NCBI RefSeq assembly: GCF_034314165.1
Contig: NZ_JAVIWK010000001.1
Span: forward strand, 4,417,001-4,481,000
Direction: 5' to 3'
Length of the DNA: 64,000 nucleotides
From: Pseudomonas sp. Bout1
Lineage (GTDB): Bacteria; Pseudomonadota; Gammaproteobacteria; Pseudomonadales; Pseudomonadaceae
Within the stretch, counting starts at the first letter, position 1; each line of letters opens with the position of its first letter. Both the position numbers and the translations under genes were made by a program. Below are positions 35,678 through 49,754 of the stretch, piece by piece. The notes under the pieces were generated by a model. That model was not told where the DNA came from, ran no database searches, and was given only the letters and a program-made list of their open reading frames with translations.

Positions 35678-36067
35678 TTAACCGTCCTTCTCGATTTCAC
35701 AGAGTAGCGGATGCTGGCTTTCCCTGGCGTACTGGTTGACCTGCATGGCCTTTGTCTCGGCGATGTCGCGGGTAAACACTCCACATACTGCCCGTCCTTC
35801 TGTGTGAACGGCCAGCATTACCTTGGTCGCCAACTCGCGGTTCAGGTTAAAAAACACCTCGAGCACTTCGACGACGAAATCCATCGGTGTGTAGTCATCA
35901 TTGAACAAAACCACCTTGTACATCGGCGGCGCCTGTAAAGCAGGCTTGGACTCCTGAACAGCAATGCCTGCAGAACCGTCGTCGTCCTCTTGACCATCCG
36001 GATGATCCTTATGGAGAGTCGGGCGATCCTGATTGAATGTTAGTCGAATCTGGCTGATTGCATGCAT
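35678..36067 (-). CDS. clpS: ClpA adaptor ClpS
   Basis: A 129-aa N-degron adaptor. The flexible N-terminal tail (about 1-45) is a little longer than usual (insert [15 protein letters not shown]). The core has the binding-site motif [19 protein letters not shown] and the [19 protein letters not shown] segment. It delivers proteins with N-terminal Leu, Phe, Tyr or Trp, made in part by Aat and Bpt, to ClpAP. It is divergent from cspD. Confidence 0.97.
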   Translation of the reverse strand: MHAISQIRLTFNQDRPTLHKDHPDGQEDDDGSAGIAVQESKPALQAPPMYKVVLFNDDYTPMDFVVEVLEVFFNLNRELATKVMLAVHTEGRAVCGVFTRDIAETKAMQVNQYARESQHPLLCEIEKDG

Positions 36068-36291
36068 GGAAAGAAAGGTTCGTCAGTGGTTCAAATACAG
36101 TGGTGGGGGCGACCTGTCAGTTTTTCAACTCTGACCGACTGGTCGCCTTGACTATCGGCAAATCAGTGTTACAACCAATAGAACCCACAGTGGGTAAAAA
36201 AGGTCCGCGCAGTCAACCTTATTTATTCGGGTTAGGACGGATAAACTGGATGATACTCCAGTGATGGAGTCTGGTGCAGAGGGATATGGGC

Positions 36292-36552
36292 ATGGCAAGC
36301 GGTAAGGTCAAGTGGTTCAACAATGCCAAGGGTTACGGCTTCATTAACGAAGACGGCAAGGAAGAAGACCTTTTTGCGCATTACTCGGCTATCCGGATGG
36401 ATGGCTACAAGACACTGAAAGCAGGGCAAGAGGTTTCCTTTGAGATTATTCAGGGACCCAAAGGCCTGCATGCGGTGAATATCGGCGCGCCAGTCGGCGC
36501 CAGCAACACCACGGAAGGCGTCGCTCAAGAATCAAAAAAACAGCCGGCCTGA
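36292..36552 (+). CDS. cspD: Cold-shock-domain protein CspD
   Basis: 86 aa from the ATG of [20 protein letters not shown]; a start two codons earlier is also possible. The CSD has RNP1 KGYGFINE and RNP2-like DLFAHYSAI. In E. coli CspD is stationary-phase induced and inhibits replication by binding ssDNA. The C-terminal tail is unstructured and Ser/Thr-rich. The 36068-36291 spacer shared with clpS holds both promoters. Confidence 0.93.
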   Translation: MASGKVKWFNNAKGYGFINEDGKEEDLFAHYSAIRMDGYKTLKAGQEVSFEIIQGPKGLHAVNIGAPVGASNTTEGVAQESKKQPA

Positions 36553-36574
36553 TCAGCCGATGGGCAAACGCTCT

Positions 36575-36604
36575 AAAAAAAACCGGCCACCAGGGCCGGT
36601 TTTT
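36575..36604. terminator. Bidirectional terminator between cspD and icd
   Basis: ACCGGCC-accag-GGCCGGT with A-run before and T-run after, placed between the two convergent genes. Confidence 0.9.
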
Positions 36605-36618
36605 CGTTGCCGATCAGC

Positions 36619-37875
36619 TTACATATGCGAGATCAGCGCATCGCCGAACGCAGACGAAGACAGCAACTTGGCGCCCTCCATCAAGCGATGGAAGTCGTAG
36701 GTCACGGTCTTGGCCGAAATCGCGCCATTGGTGCCCTTGATGATCAGGTCAGCCGCTTCGGTCCAGCCCATATGGCGCAGCATCATTTCTGCCGACAGGA
36801 TCAGCGAGCCGGGGTTGACCTGGTCCTTGCCGGCATATTTCGGCGCGGTGCCATGGGTGGCTTCGAACATCGCCACGGTGTCGGACAGGTTGGCGCCGGG
36901 CGCAATGCCGATGCCGCCCACTTCCGCCGCCAGGGCGTCAGACAAATAGTCACCATTGAGGTTAAGGGTGGCGATCACGTCATATTCCGCCGGGCGCAGC
37001 AGGATCTGCTGGAGCATGGCGTCGGCAATGGCGTCCTTGACCACTACATTCTTGCCGGTGCGCGGGTTCTTGAATTGCATCCACGGCCCGCCATCCAGCA
37101 GGGTCGCGCCGAACTCTTCGGCCGCCACTTCGTAGGCCCATTCCTTGAAGGCCCCTTCGGTGAACTTCATGATGTTGCCTTTGTGCACGATGGTCAGCGA
37201 GTCGCGGTCGTTATCCACTACATATTCCAGGGCCTTGCGCGCCAGGCGCTTGGTGCCTTCCAAAGACACCGGCTTGACGCCGATCCCGCAGTTCTGGTCA
37301 AAACGAATCTTGGTGACGCCCATCTCTTCCTTCAGGAACTTGATGACCTTGATCGCTTCCGGGGAGCCGGCTTTCCACTCGATGCCGGCGTAAATGTCCT
37401 CGGAGTTCTCACGGAAGATGGTCATGTCCACATCGCCGGGCTTCTTGACTGGGCTTGGCACGCCTTCAAACCAGCGCACCGGGCGCAGGCACACATAAAG
37501 GTCGAGTTGTTGGCGCAGGGCCACGTTCAGCGAACGGATGCCGCCACCTACCGGAGTGGTCAGCGGGCCCTTGATGGACACTACGTAATCCTTGACCGCA
37601 TCCAGGGTTTCCTGGGGCAGCCAGGTGTCCTGGTCGTAAACCTGAGTGGCCTTTTCGCCGGCATACACCTCCATCCAGGAGATTTTGCGCTTGCCGCCAT
37701 ACGCCTTGTTAACAGCTGCATCGACAACCTTGATCATCACGGGGCTGATGTCGACGCCAATACCGTCACCTTCAATGAAGGGGATGATCGGGTTGTCAGG
37801 AACATTGAGAGAATGGTCTGCATTGACGGTGATTTTGTCGCCGACTGCCGGAACCTGAATCTTCTTGTATCCCAT
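36619..37875 (-). CDS. icd: NADP-dependent isocitrate dehydrogenase (homodimeric)
   Basis: 418 aa from the ATG of [18 protein letters not shown] (GGAG 9 nt before). It oxidises isocitrate to 2-oxoglutarate. The regulatory Ser lies in [13 protein letters not shown], the site phosphorylated by AceK in E. coli to divert flux to the glyoxylate shunt (AceA is at 47652). Divergent from the monomeric enzyme idh. Confidence 0.97.
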   Translation of the reverse strand: MGYKKIQVPAVGDKITVNADHSLNVPDNPIIPFIEGDGIGVDISPVMIKVVDAAVNKAYGGKRKISWMEVYAGEKATQVYDQDTWLPQETLDAVKDYVVSIKGPLTTPVGGGIRSLNVALRQQLDLYVCLRPVRWFEGVPSPVKKPGDVDMTIFRENSEDIYAGIEWKAGSPEAIKVIKFLKEEMGVTKIRFDQNCGIGVKPVSLEGTKRLARKALEYVVDNDRDSLTIVHKGNIMKFTEGAFKEWAYEVAAEEFGATLLDGGPWMQFKNPRTGKNVVVKDAIADAMLQQILLRPAEYDVIATLNLNGDYLSDALAAEVGGIGIAPGANLSDTVAMFEATHGTAPKYAGKDQVNPGSLILSAEMMLRHMGWTEAADLIIKGTNGAISAKTVTYDFHRLMEGAKLLSSSAFGDALISHM

Positions 37876-40596
<2,721 letters not shown>

Positions 40597-40614
40597 GGTT
40601 GTAAGGATGCAAAG

Positions 40615-40639
40615 AAGCCCCGGCCCTGTGCCGGGGTTT
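40615..40639 (+). terminator. Terminator after idh
   Basis: CCCCGG-ccctgtg-CCGGGG followed by a short T-run. Confidence 0.8.
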
Positions 40640-40675
40640 CTGTTTCTACCACCCAACTGCACGCCCCCCCACTTA

Positions 40676-40755
40676 CAGGAGCAGGCTTGCCAGCGATAAG
40701 GCCCTTAAGCCTGTAGCAATCTCTTGGACGCCATCGCCGGCAAGCCGGCTCCTAC
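40676..40755. repeat. Degenerate REP pair
   Basis: CAGGAGCAGGCTTGCCAGCG on the left and CGCCGGCAAGCCGGCTCCTA on the right form an imperfect inverted pair of the same REP family as at 33218. Confidence 0.75.
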
Positions 40756-40783
40756 CAATGACCGTGTCAACCCGAGGTATCGA

Positions 40784-41230
40784 ATGACCTGGCTACCCCA
40801 CATCACCGTTGCCACGATCGTCGAAGACAACGGCCGCTTCCTGATGGTCGAAGAACTCAAGGGTGGGCGCGCCGTGCTCAACCAGCCCGCCGGCCACCTC
40901 GACCCGAACGAGACCCTGACCGAGGCCGCTGTGCGCGAAACCCTCGAAGAAACCGGCTGGGACGTCGAAGCCACCGCAATTGTCGGGATTTACCTGTACA
41001 CCGCCCCCAGCAACGGCGTGACCTATCAGCGCGTTTGCTTCATCGCCAAAGCCCTGAAACACCACCCGGATTATCAACTGGATGACGGCATCGTGCGCGC
41101 CCGCTGGCTGACCCGCGACGAATTAATGGGCCTGCGGGAGGACTGGCGCAGCGAGTTGATTATCCGCTGCATCGACGATTATCTGGCCGGCCAAAGCCAC
41201 AGTCTCGAATTGATCCGCCCTTCTCTTTAG
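40784..41230 (+). CDS. nudJ: NUDIX hydrolase (NudJ/YmfB-like)
   Basis: 148 aa from the ATG of MTWLPHITVATIVEDNGRFL. The NUDIX box GHLDPNETLTEAAVRET plus LEETGW is complete. E. coli NudJ, encoded next to mnmA, hydrolyses nucleoside tri- and diphosphates and hydroxymethylpyrimidine pyrophosphate. The same neighbour (mnmA, 59 nt downstream) supports the assignment. Confidence 0.88.
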   Translation: MTWLPHITVATIVEDNGRFLMVEELKGGRAVLNQPAGHLDPNETLTEAAVRETLEETGWDVEATAIVGIYLYTAPSNGVTYQRVCFIAKALKHHPDYQLDDGIVRARWLTRDELMGLREDWRSELIIRCIDDYLAGQSHSLELIRPSL

Positions 41231-41289
41231 CCTTGCAGACGCGAGCCTGCTAGAATCGCGTCCTTTTTAAAGACACCCGTTGAAATCCT

Positions 41290-42414
41290 ATGCGTGATCC
41301 AGCCCCTTCTGACACACAAAAGAAGCGCGTCATCGTCGGCATGTCCGGCGGCGTGGATTCTTCCGTTTCCGCCGTTCTGCTCATGGAGCAGGGTTATGAG
41401 GTGGAAGGCCTGTTCATGAAGAACTGGGAAGAAGACGATGGAACGGAATATTGCACCGCCATGGACGACCTGGCAGATGCCCAGGCCGTCTGCGACAAAA
41501 TCGGCATCAAGCTGCACACCGCCAACTTCGCCGCCGAGTACTGGGACAACGTGTTCGAGCACTTCCTGGCCGAATACAAGGCCGGTCGCACGCCGAACCC
41601 CGACATCCTGTGTAACCGCGAGATCAAGTTCAAGGCGTTCCTCGACTACGCGATGATCCTCGGCGCCGACCTGATTGCCACTGGCCACTACGTGCGTCGC
41701 CGCGACATCGATGGCCGCACCGAACTGCTCAAGGGCCTGGACGCCAACAAGGACCAGAGTTACTTCCTGCACGCCGTCGGCGGCGAACAGATCGCCAAGA
41801 CCCTGTTCCCGGTGGGCGAGCTGGAAAAACCCGCAGTGCGCGCGATTGCCGAGAAACACGGCCTGGCCACCGCCAAGAAGAAGGATTCCACCGGGATCTG
41901 CTTTATCGGCGAGCGCCGTTTCAGTGACTTCCTCAAGCAGTACCTCCCGGCGCAACCGGGCGAGATCAAGACCACCGAAGGCGAAATCATCGGCCGTCAC
42001 CACGGCCTGATGTACCACACCATCGGCCAGCGCCAGGGCCTGGGCATCGGCGGCTTGAAAGACGCCGGCGAAGAGCCGTGGTACGTGCTGGTCAAGGACC
42101 TGGAACACAACGAGCTGATTGTGGGCCAGGGCAATGACCATCCGTGGTTGTTCTCCCGCGCCCTGCTCGCCTCGGACATTTACTGGGTCAACCCGGTCGA
42201 CCTGAGCAGCCCGCGCCGCCTGACCGCCAAGGTGCGCTATCGCCAGAGCGACCAGCCCTGCACCCTGGAAAAGACTGCAACGGGCTATCGCGCCACCTTC
42301 GACGACCCGCAACGCGCCGTAACGCCGGGCCAGTCGGTCGTGTTCTATGACGGCGAAATTTGCCTGGGGGGCGGCGTGATTGAAATCGCCGAGCCTTGGA
42401 GCAGCCAGGCATGA
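41290..42414 (+). CDS. mnmA: tRNA 2-thiouridylase MnmA
   Basis: A 374-aa enzyme that adenylates and thiolates U34 in tRNA-Lys, -Glu and -Gln using sulfur from TusE (encoded at 20824). The PP-loop is [12 protein letters not shown]; catalytic Cys residues are in [13 protein letters not shown] and [11 protein letters not shown]. Overlaps hflD by 4 nt. Confidence 0.98.
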   Translation: MRDPAPSDTQKKRVIVGMSGGVDSSVSAVLLMEQGYEVEGLFMKNWEEDDGTEYCTAMDDLADAQAVCDKIGIKLHTANFAAEYWDNVFEHFLAEYKAGRTPNPDILCNREIKFKAFLDYAMILGADLIATGHYVRRRDIDGRTELLKGLDANKDQSYFLHAVGGEQIAKTLFPVGELEKPAVRAIAEKHGLATAKKKDSTGICFIGERRFSDFLKQYLPAQPGEIKTTEGEIIGRHHGLMYHTIGQRQGLGIGGLKDAGEEPWYVLVKDLEHNELIVGQGNDHPWLFSRALLASDIYWVNPVDLSSPRRLTAKVRYRQSDQPCTLEKTATGYRATFDDPQRAVTPGQSVVFYDGEICLGGGVIEIAEPWSSQA

Positions 42415-43034
42415 GCCCTACCCAGGAGCAATTGACGGCACTGGGCGGCGTGTTTCTCGCCGCGGTGCTGGTGGACAAGATCGCCAAGACCGGCCAGGTC
42501 ACCGAGGCCGGCCTGACCTGCATGCTCGGCAGCCTGCTGATCCGCGACCCCAAGGACACCCTGGAAGTATACGGCGGCGACGACCTGGCCCTGCGCGAAG
42601 GTTATCGTGCGCTGGTCGGTGCCCTGGAGCGCGACCCGAGCACCTTGCAGCGCGAGCCGCTGCGTTATGCTCTTTCAATGCTCGGCCTGGAGCGTCAATT
42701 GGCCAAGCGCGACGACTTGCTGGAAACCATCGGCAAACGCCTGCCGCAGATTCAGTCCCAGGTTGAACACTTCGGCCCAGCCCACGAAAATGTGATCGCA
42801 GCCTGTGGCGCGCTGTACCAGGACACTTTGAGCACCCTGCGCCAGCGGATCCAGGTGCACGGCGACATGCGCAACCTGCAACAACCCAACAACGCCTCGA
42901 AAATCCGCGCCCTGCTGTTGGCCGGTATTCGCTCGGCACGGTTGTGGCGCCAGTTGGGTGGTCATCGCTGGCAGTTGGTGATCAGCCGTCGCAAATTGCT
43001 TAAAGAGCTTTACCCGTTGATGCGCAACGAATAA
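42411..43034 (+). CDS. hflD: High-frequency lysogenization protein HflD
   Basis: 207 aa from the ATG that overlaps the mnmA stop ([20 protein letters not shown]). HflD is a peripheral inner-membrane protein that in E. coli binds lambda CII and lowers lysogenization; its housekeeping role is unclear. The mnmA-hflD-purB order is conserved. Confidence 0.95.
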   Translation: MSPTQEQLTALGGVFLAAVLVDKIAKTGQVTEAGLTCMLGSLLIRDPKDTLEVYGGDDLALREGYRALVGALERDPSTLQREPLRYALSMLGLERQLAKRDDLLETIGKRLPQIQSQVEHFGPAHENVIAACGALYQDTLSTLRQRIQVHGDMRNLQQPNNASKIRALLLAGIRSARLWRQLGGHRWQLVISRRKLLKELYPLMRNE

Positions 43035-43072
43035 GTCGCAGCAACCAACCTTTTTCATAGCCCCACGCGTAA

Positions 43073-44530
<1,458 letters not shown>

Positions 44531-44550
44531 TCGCTGCTTGACCCTTTGAG

Positions 44551-44575
44551 ACGCCCGGCAGCGCCGGGCGTTTTT
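44551..44575 (+). terminator. Terminator after purB
   Basis: ACGCCCGGC-agc-GCCGGGCGT plus a T-run. Confidence 0.9.
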
Positions 44576-44614
44576 ATTCCCGTCTGAAAAGTGCTTTTTT
44601 TCAATAGGTTACAC

Positions 44615-45781
44615 ATGAATCCTGATATTCCTCTTCAACTTCTGGGCGGCATTACGGCACGCGAGTTCCTGCGCGACTACTGGCAGAAAAAACCGCTGCT
44701 GATCCGCCAGGCCATTCCTGATTTCGAAAGCCCGATTGACGCCGACGAACTGGCCGGCCTGGCGCTGGAAGAAGAAGTCGAGTCGCGCCTGATCATCGAA
44801 CACGGCGAACGTCCGTGGGAGTTGCGTCGCGGCCCATTCGCCGAAGATGCCTTCAGCGCCCTGCCCGAGCGTGAGTGGACCCTGCTGGTGCAGGCCGTCG
44901 ACCAGTTCGTACCGGAAGTGGCCGAACTGCTGGAAAACTTCCGCTTCCTGCCAAGCTGGCGCATCGACGATGTGATGATCAGCTACGCCGCCCCGGGTGG
45001 CAGCGTGGGCCCGCACTTCGACAACTACGACGTGTTCCTGCTGCAAGGCTCCGGCAAGCGCAACTGGAAAATCGGCCAGATGTGCAACTCCGAAAGCCCG
45101 CTGCTGCAGCACGCGGACCTGCGCATCCTCGCCGAATTCGAAGAGACCGCCGAATGGGTGCTGGAACCGGGCGACATGCTCTACCTGCCGCCACGCCTGG
45201 CCCACTGCGGCGTTGCCGTGGATGACTGCATGACCTACTCCGTAGGCTTCCGCGCCCCGAGCGCGGCCGAAGTGCTGACCCACTTCACCGACTTCCTCAG
45301 CCAGTACCTGACTGACGAAGAGCGCTACACCGACGCCGATGCCCAGCCAGTCAGCGACCCGCACCAGATCCAGGGCGACGCCCTCGACCGCCTGAAGAGC
45401 CTGCTGGCCGAGCACATGAGCGACGAGCGCATGCTGCTGACCTGGTTCGGCCAGTTCATGACCGAGCCGCGCTACCCGGAACTGGTTGCCGGCCCGGAAG
45501 TGGAAGAAGAAGACCTGCTGGGCAGCCTGCAAGACGGCGCCGTGCTGATCCGCAACCCGAGCGCCCGCCTGGCCTGGTCCGAGGTGGACGACGACCTGCT
45601 GCTGTTCGCCAGCGGCCAGAGCCGCCTGTTGCCGGGCAAGCTGCGCGAACTGCTGAAATTGGTCTGCGCCGCTGACGCACTGCACATCGACAACCTCGGC
45701 CCATGGCTGGCGGATGAAGATGGCTGCGCCCTGCTGTGGGAACTGGTCAAGCAAGGAAGCCTGGGGTTCGCCGATGAATAA
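44615..45781 (+). CDS. roxA: Ribosomal protein uL16 3-hydroxylase RoxA (YcfD)
   Basis: 388 aa from the ATG of MNPDIPLQLLGGITAREFLR. A JmjC-type cupin oxygenase using Fe(II) and 2-oxoglutarate to hydroxylate an Arg of ribosomal protein uL16. The iron site is HFD in GSVGPHFDNYDVFLLQ and the distal His in RLAHCGVAVDD. The C-terminal winged-helix part is complete. It overlaps the acetyltransferase gene by 8 nt. Confidence 0.95.
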   Translation: MNPDIPLQLLGGITAREFLRDYWQKKPLLIRQAIPDFESPIDADELAGLALEEEVESRLIIEHGERPWELRRGPFAEDAFSALPEREWTLLVQAVDQFVPEVAELLENFRFLPSWRIDDVMISYAAPGGSVGPHFDNYDVFLLQGSGKRNWKIGQMCNSESPLLQHADLRILAEFEETAEWVLEPGDMLYLPPRLAHCGVAVDDCMTYSVGFRAPSAAEVLTHFTDFLSQYLTDEERYTDADAQPVSDPHQIQGDALDRLKSLLAEHMSDERMLLTWFGQFMTEPRYPELVAGPEVEEEDLLGSLQDGAVLIRNPSARLAWSEVDDDLLLFASGQSRLLPGKLRELLKLVCAADALHIDNLGPWLADEDGCALLWELVKQGSLGFADE

Positions 45782-46196
45782 GATTCACGTAAGTGTCGCG
45801 GACTGGCAAAAGGATATCGCCGAGATACGGCGCATTCGTGAAGCGGTTTTTATCGCTGAACAATCGGTTCCACCGGAACTGGAATGGGACGCTGACGACG
45901 CGGGTGCCGTGCACTTCCTCGCGTTCGAAGGCGACTTTCCTATCGGCACCGCCCGCTTGCTGCCTAGCGGCGAGATCGGGCGCGTGTCGGTCCTCAAGGA
46001 CTGGCGCGGGCTGAAGGTGGGCGACAAGCTGATGGAAGCGGTGATCGGTGAAGCCGAGAAACGCGGCCAGACCCGGCAGATCCTTAGTGCACAGGTCCAT
46101 GCGGCGCCGTTTTACGAGCGCCTGGGCTTCAAGATTGTCAGCGAAGAGTTCCTGGAAGTCGGGATTCCTCACGTTGATATGGTGCGCGAGGGCTGA
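45774..46196 (+). CDS. GNAT-family N-acetyltransferase
   Basis: 140 aa starting at an ATG inside the roxA end. It is of the ElaA/YjdJ-like GNAT type, with FIAEQSVPPELEWDADDAGA near the start, the acetyl-CoA loop IGRVSVLKDWRGLKVGDKLM, and PFYERLGFKIVSEEFLEVGI at the end. The substrate is unknown. Coupling to roxA suggests co-expression. Confidence 0.9.
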   Translation: MNKIHVSVADWQKDIAEIRRIREAVFIAEQSVPPELEWDADDAGAVHFLAFEGDFPIGTARLLPSGEIGRVSVLKDWRGLKVGDKLMEAVIGEAEKRGQTRQILSAQVHAAPFYERLGFKIVSEEFLEVGIPHVDMVREG

Positions 46197-46216
46197 CTTT
46201 AAACCGAGTCGCTCCC

Positions 46217-46281
46217 ATCGCAGGCAAGCCAGCTCCCACAGGAGAATGCATTCCAAATGTGGGAGCTGGCTTGCCTGCGAT
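46217..46281. repeat. REP pair of the GTGGGAGCTGGCTTGCC type
   Basis: Here the two inverted arms face outward with only 19 bp between them (GCAGGCAAGCCAGCTCCCAC then GTGGGAGCTGGCTTGCCTGC), so the whole can form a long cruciform. Confidence 0.9.
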
Positions 46282-46301
46282 AGCGGTATCAGCAACACCC
46301 C

Positions 46302-46337
46302 AAAAGGCCCTGCCATCCACCGATGCCGGGGCCTTTT
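46302..46337 (+). terminator. Terminator after the acetyltransferase gene
   Basis: AAAAGGCCC-t-GCCAT / ATGCC-g-GGGCCTTTT forms a long stem with one bulge pair. Confidence 0.8.
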
Positions 46338-46418
46338 GCCGTCCAGGATTCAACTTGCACCCCGCCAGGCCGACAAACTGGCACTATCCAGCCTAAATGA
46401 CTCGCAGAGATAACGGAC

Positions 46419-47156
46419 ATGTCCCTACGCACCCTGCTCACCACATTACTGTTAGCCACCAGTTTCTCGGTGATCGCCGCCACCGAAGTCGTGCCCTTGA
46501 GCAACCGCACCAGCGCCGACCTGCTGCCGGTGGCGCAGAATTTTATCGGCAAGGACGGCACCGTCAGCGCCTACGGCAACCAACTGATCGTGAACGCCGA
46601 GCCGGACAAGATCCAGGGCCTGCGCGCCCTGCTCTCGCAACTGGACACGCCTTCCAGGCGCCTGCTGATCACCGTCGACACCAAAGAGAACAATCAGCAA
46701 AGTAACGGCAACAACCAAACCCAGGTCATCACCTACAGCACCGAAAGCCGCGACGGTGGGATCCAGCAGATTCAGGCCAGCGAAGGCGTGCCCGCGCTGA
46801 TCCAGGTTGGCCAAAGCGTACCGCTCACCACCACTCAGCCTGATGCTTACGGTCGCCCGCAAAACCAAACGCAATATCGCAACGTCACCCAGGGCTTCTA
46901 TGTCACCGCCAGCGTCACCGGCGAGACCGTGCACCTGAGCATCAGTACCAATCGTGACCGCATGAGCCAGGAACGTCCTGATGTAGTGAACGTGCAAAGT
47001 ACCGACACAACTGTCAGCGGGCGCTTGGGCGAGTGGATCACCCTGGCCGGGGTCAATCGCCAGACTCAGGCCGACAAAAGCACTGCAACCCGCAGCTACT
47101 CTACTCAGGGGCGTGATGACCTGACCTTGCGGGTCAAAGTCGACACCTTGAACTGA
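46419..47156 (+). CDS. Secretin N-domain-like periplasmic protein
   Basis: A 245-aa protein with a signal peptide (MSLRTLLTTLLLATSFSVIA). Residues about 22-90 resemble the short secretin N-domain (NolW-like: PLSNRTSADLLPVAQNFIGK, LIVNAEPDKIQGLRALLSQL). The rest has a beta-rich part seen in secretin-like proteins (GVPALIQVGQSVPL, GRLGEWITLAGVNRQ) but no membrane-pore domain, so it cannot form a secretin channel alone. The function is unknown. A hairpin follows at 47198. Confidence 0.8.
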   Translation: MSLRTLLTTLLLATSFSVIAATEVVPLSNRTSADLLPVAQNFIGKDGTVSAYGNQLIVNAEPDKIQGLRALLSQLDTPSRRLLITVDTKENNQQSNGNNQTQVITYSTESRDGGIQQIQASEGVPALIQVGQSVPLTTTQPDAYGRPQNQTQYRNVTQGFYVTASVTGETVHLSISTNRDRMSQERPDVVNVQSTDTTVSGRLGEWITLAGVNRQTQADKSTATRSYSTQGRDDLTLRVKVDTLN

Positions 47157-47651
47157 AGCACCAAAAACTGACTGACGAGTCGTATTAGACTAAAGATGTA
47201 GTGCCTAAAAAAAAGCACTACAAAACATTTGACGATCCAAAAAAGCATGGGCATGATGGCCTCGCTCCCGCTAATCAGGGGCCCTGGCAAGGGCCTTCGG
47301 ATCGTCGCTCTAAGTTACTCACCTGAGCCGATTCGTGTCTGTACCGCCCACAAGGTGTGTTTGACGAGGTTGCGACTGGAACGAAGTTGTCCTGAGGGAC
47401 GGAAGCTAACCAGGTAACCCGGCACTACACTGATGGATCGTACAAAGGCCCACGACGCCCGAAGACTGTTCGCAGTTCGCCCTTACCTGCCCAACTCCCC
47501 CCTCTCGCTGCTCGTTCATCCAGTCGCCTCCCCCGCCGAACCTGACTTGACCGCCTAAGCTTCTGATCAGCGAGCAGCCATAACCACGCACTTACTACGT
47601 GGCTGGCAAATGGAATTCTCCACCCAGACCTATGCGACGAGGTTTTTCCCC
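47157..47651. other. Intergenic region upstream of aceA
   Basis: 495 bp without a convincing gene. A hairpin GTAGTGC / GCACTAC around an A-rich loop (47198-47221) probably ends the upstream transcript. The rest should hold the aceA promoter and a leader; I see no clear -35/-10 pair or known operator. Confidence 0.5.
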
Positions 47652-48977
47652 ATGGCACTGACACGCGAACAGCAAATTGCAGCCCTTGAAAAAGACTGGG
47701 CCGAAAACCCACGCTGGAAAGGCGTGACACGCGCTTATTCCGCTGCTGACGTCGTCCGCCTGCGTGGCTCGGTTCAACCTGAGCACACTTTTGCAAAACT
47801 CGGCGCCGAGAAGCTGTGGAAGTTGGTCACCCAGGGTGCCAAGCCGTCCTTTCGCCCAGAGAAAGATTTCGTCAACTGCATGGGCGCCCTGACTGGCGGC
47901 CAGGCTGTGCAGCAAGTCAAGGCCGGTATCCAGGCGATCTACCTGTCGGGCTGGCAAGTGGCTGCGGACAACAACTCCGCCGAATCCATGTACCCGGACC
48001 AATCGCTGTACCCGGTGGACTCGGTGCCAACCGTGGTCAAGCGCATCAACAACTCGTTCCGCCGCGCCGACCAGATCCAGTGGAAAGCCGGTAAAGGCCC
48101 GGGTGACGAAGGCTACATCGACTACTTCGCGCCGATCGTTGCCGACGCTGAAGCCGGTTTCGGCGGCGTACTGAACGCCTATGAACTGATGAAAAGCATG
48201 ATCGAGGCAGGCGCTGCCGGCGTTCACTTTGAAGACCAGCTGGCGTCGGTGAAAAAATGCGGCCACATGGGCGGCAAGGTACTGGTTCCAACCCAGGAAG
48301 CTGTTCAAAAGCTGACGGCTGCTCGTCTGGCGGCTGACGTTGCTGGCACGCCTACCATCATCCTGGCACGTACCGACGCCAACGCGGCTGACTTGCTGAC
48401 CTCGGATTGCGACCCGTATGACCTGCCGTTCGTTACCGGTGAACGCACCCAGGAAGGCTTCTATAAAGTACGCGCCGGTCTCGACCAGGCGATCGCCCGT
48501 GGCCTGGCTTACGCGCCGTACGCCGACCTGATCTGGTGCGAGACTGCCAAGCCGGACCTGGACGAAGCGCGTCGCTTTGCTGAAGCGATCAAGAAGGAAT
48601 ACCCGGACCAACTGCTGTCCTACAACTGCTCGCCTTCCTTCAACTGGAAGAAAAACCTGGACGACGCGACCATCGCCAAGTTCCAGCGTGAATTGTCGGC
48701 CATGGGCTACAAGCACCAGTTCATCACCCTGGCGGGCATTCACAACATGTGGCACAGCATGTTCAACCTGGCGCACGACTACGCCCGCAACGACATGACT
48801 GCGTACGTGAAGCTGCAGGAGCAGGAATTTGCTGATGCTGCCAAGGGTTACACCTTTGTGGCGCACCAGCAGGAAGTGGGCACTGGCTACTTTGACGACA
48901 TGACCACCGTGATCCAGGGCGGCACTTCGTCCGTGACTGCGCTGACAGGGTCGACTGAAGAAGAGCAGTTTCACTGA
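47652..48977 (+). CDS. aceA: Isocitrate lyase
   Basis: 441 aa from the ATG of [20 protein letters not shown]; 14 codons of open frame upstream are not needed. It splits isocitrate to succinate and glyoxylate, the first glyoxylate-shunt step, required for growth on acetate and fatty acids. The catalytic motif KKCGHMGGK is present. The end GSTEEEQFH is typical of the family. Confidence 0.98.
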   Translation: MALTREQQIAALEKDWAENPRWKGVTRAYSAADVVRLRGSVQPEHTFAKLGAEKLWKLVTQGAKPSFRPEKDFVNCMGALTGGQAVQQVKAGIQAIYLSGWQVAADNNSAESMYPDQSLYPVDSVPTVVKRINNSFRRADQIQWKAGKGPGDEGYIDYFAPIVADAEAGFGGVLNAYELMKSMIEAGAAGVHFEDQLASVKKCGHMGGKVLVPTQEAVQKLTAARLAADVAGTPTIILARTDANAADLLTSDCDPYDLPFVTGERTQEGFYKVRAGLDQAIARGLAYAPYADLIWCETAKPDLDEARRFAEAIKKEYPDQLLSYNCSPSFNWKKNLDDATIAKFQRELSAMGYKHQFITLAGIHNMWHSMFNLAHDYARNDMTAYVKLQEQEFADAAKGYTFVAHQQEVGTGYFDDMTTVIQGGTSSVTALTGSTEEEQFH

Positions 48978-49043
48978 GTGACTGACTGAGTACACGGCCA
49001 TTGCGGCCCCATGGAAGACCTAACCGCAGTGCCGCACGATCTG

Positions 49044-49073
49044 ACGCCCCGACTGGTTCGGGGCGTTTTTTTT
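49044..49073 (+). terminator. Terminator after aceA
   Basis: ACGCCCC-gactggttc-GGGGCGT followed by eight Ts. Confidence 0.9.
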
Positions 49074-49109
49074 GCGCTGTTTTTAAAGCAGCGTGGGTGT
49101 AGGTGGGTT

Positions 49110-49440
49110 GTGTACATATCCGGTTTTTTTGTTAGGGCTGGTATGGGTTCCGCCCTTACGGCGGGTCACTTTTGAAAGGAGCCCAAAAGTAACCAAAAGG
49201 CTCTTGCCCCACCACTCGGCACCTCGCTTAGGCTCGGTGTGCCCTCACGCAGGCTTTGGAGCGTGGGCCGCCGCGATGGGCCATCCTTGGCCCAGCGCGG
49301 CTAACCCGGCGTCCTGCCGGGTTACCCACGCTCCAAAGCCTGCGTTCGGCCAGCGTGGTTGACGGGGCGCCCAAGATCAAGATCACAAGCAGATCAAGAA
49401 CACAGCGGCCTACAGGCCGGCTTGAGTGTTAAAAGCAACA
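49110..49440 (+). repeat. Structured intergenic element, copy A
   Basis: A roughly 330-bp element with several helices. A small hairpin CCGCC-cttac-GGCGG is at 49050+100 (49150-49164). ACTTTTG / CAAAAGT follows. A three-way junction has an outer stem CGCAGGCTTTGGAGCGTGGG (49248-49267) pairing perfectly with 49325-49344, an inner hairpin GCCGCG-a-TGGGCCA-tcct-TGGCCCA-g-CGCGGC (49270-49301), and a 9-bp hairpin TAACCCGGC-gtcct-GCCGGGTTA (49302-49324). The end has GGCCTACAGGCC. Copy B at 49755-50083 has the same layout with compensated base changes. An open frame runs through it (49093-49362) but is unlikely to be a real gene. Confidence 0.8.
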
Positions 49441-49492
49441 GCAAAATCAAAGGCCGGTACGGTTCAACTGTAGGAGCTGGCTTGCCTGCGAT
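49416..49492 (+). repeat. 77-bp direct repeat, copy 1
   Basis: It begins GCCGGCTTGAGTGTTAAAAG and ends in the left arm of a REP pair. It recurs at 49609-49685 with about two differences. Its first part is the tail of element A. Confidence 0.85.
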
Positions 49493-49554
49493 CGCATCAC
49501 CTCGGTGTACCTGCAAGACCGAGTTGTCTGCATCGCCGGCAAGCCAGCTCCTAC
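49470..49554. repeat. REP pair, GTAGGAGCTGGCTTGCC type, first of two
   Basis: Left arm GTAGGAGCTGGCTTGCCTGC, right arm GCCGGCAAGCCAGCTCCTAC, about 40 bp apart. Confidence 0.9.
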
Positions 49555-49608
49555 AGAAAAAGCAGCTCTGCTTTAGCTCTGGTTTTTGATCTGGTTTCTA
49601 ACACTCAC

Positions 49609-49685
49609 GCCGGCTTGAGTGTTAAAAGCAACAGCAAAATCAAAGGCCGGCACGGTTCAAATGTAGGAGCTGGCTTGCCTGCGAT
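49609..49685 (+). repeat. 77-bp direct repeat, copy 2
   Basis: Second copy of the block at 49416-49492. Just before it, TAACACTCA pairs with TGAGTGTTA inside the repeat, so a fragment of an inverted tail lies here. Confidence 0.85.
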
Positions 49686-49747
49686 GGCATCGCCGCGGCG
49701 TGTCTGAAAAACCGAGTCGCCTGCATCGCAGGCAAGCCAGCTCCTAC
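49663..49747. repeat. REP pair, GTAGGAGCTGGCTTGCC type, second of two
   Basis: Arms GTAGGAGCTGGCTTGCCTGC and GCAGGCAAGCCAGCTCCTAC, with a spacer related to that of the first pair (ending near ACCGAGT). Confidence 0.9.
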
Positions 49748-49754
49748 GCCTTGC

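Noticed and set aside
49093..49362. Open frame through structured element A
   Set aside because: Differences between copies A and B preserve stems and not codons; such frames are common mis-annotations of repeats.
49416..49747. Possible CRISPR array
   Set aside because: Only two repeats, 77 bp long, each containing a REP arm; no regular spacers and no cas genes.
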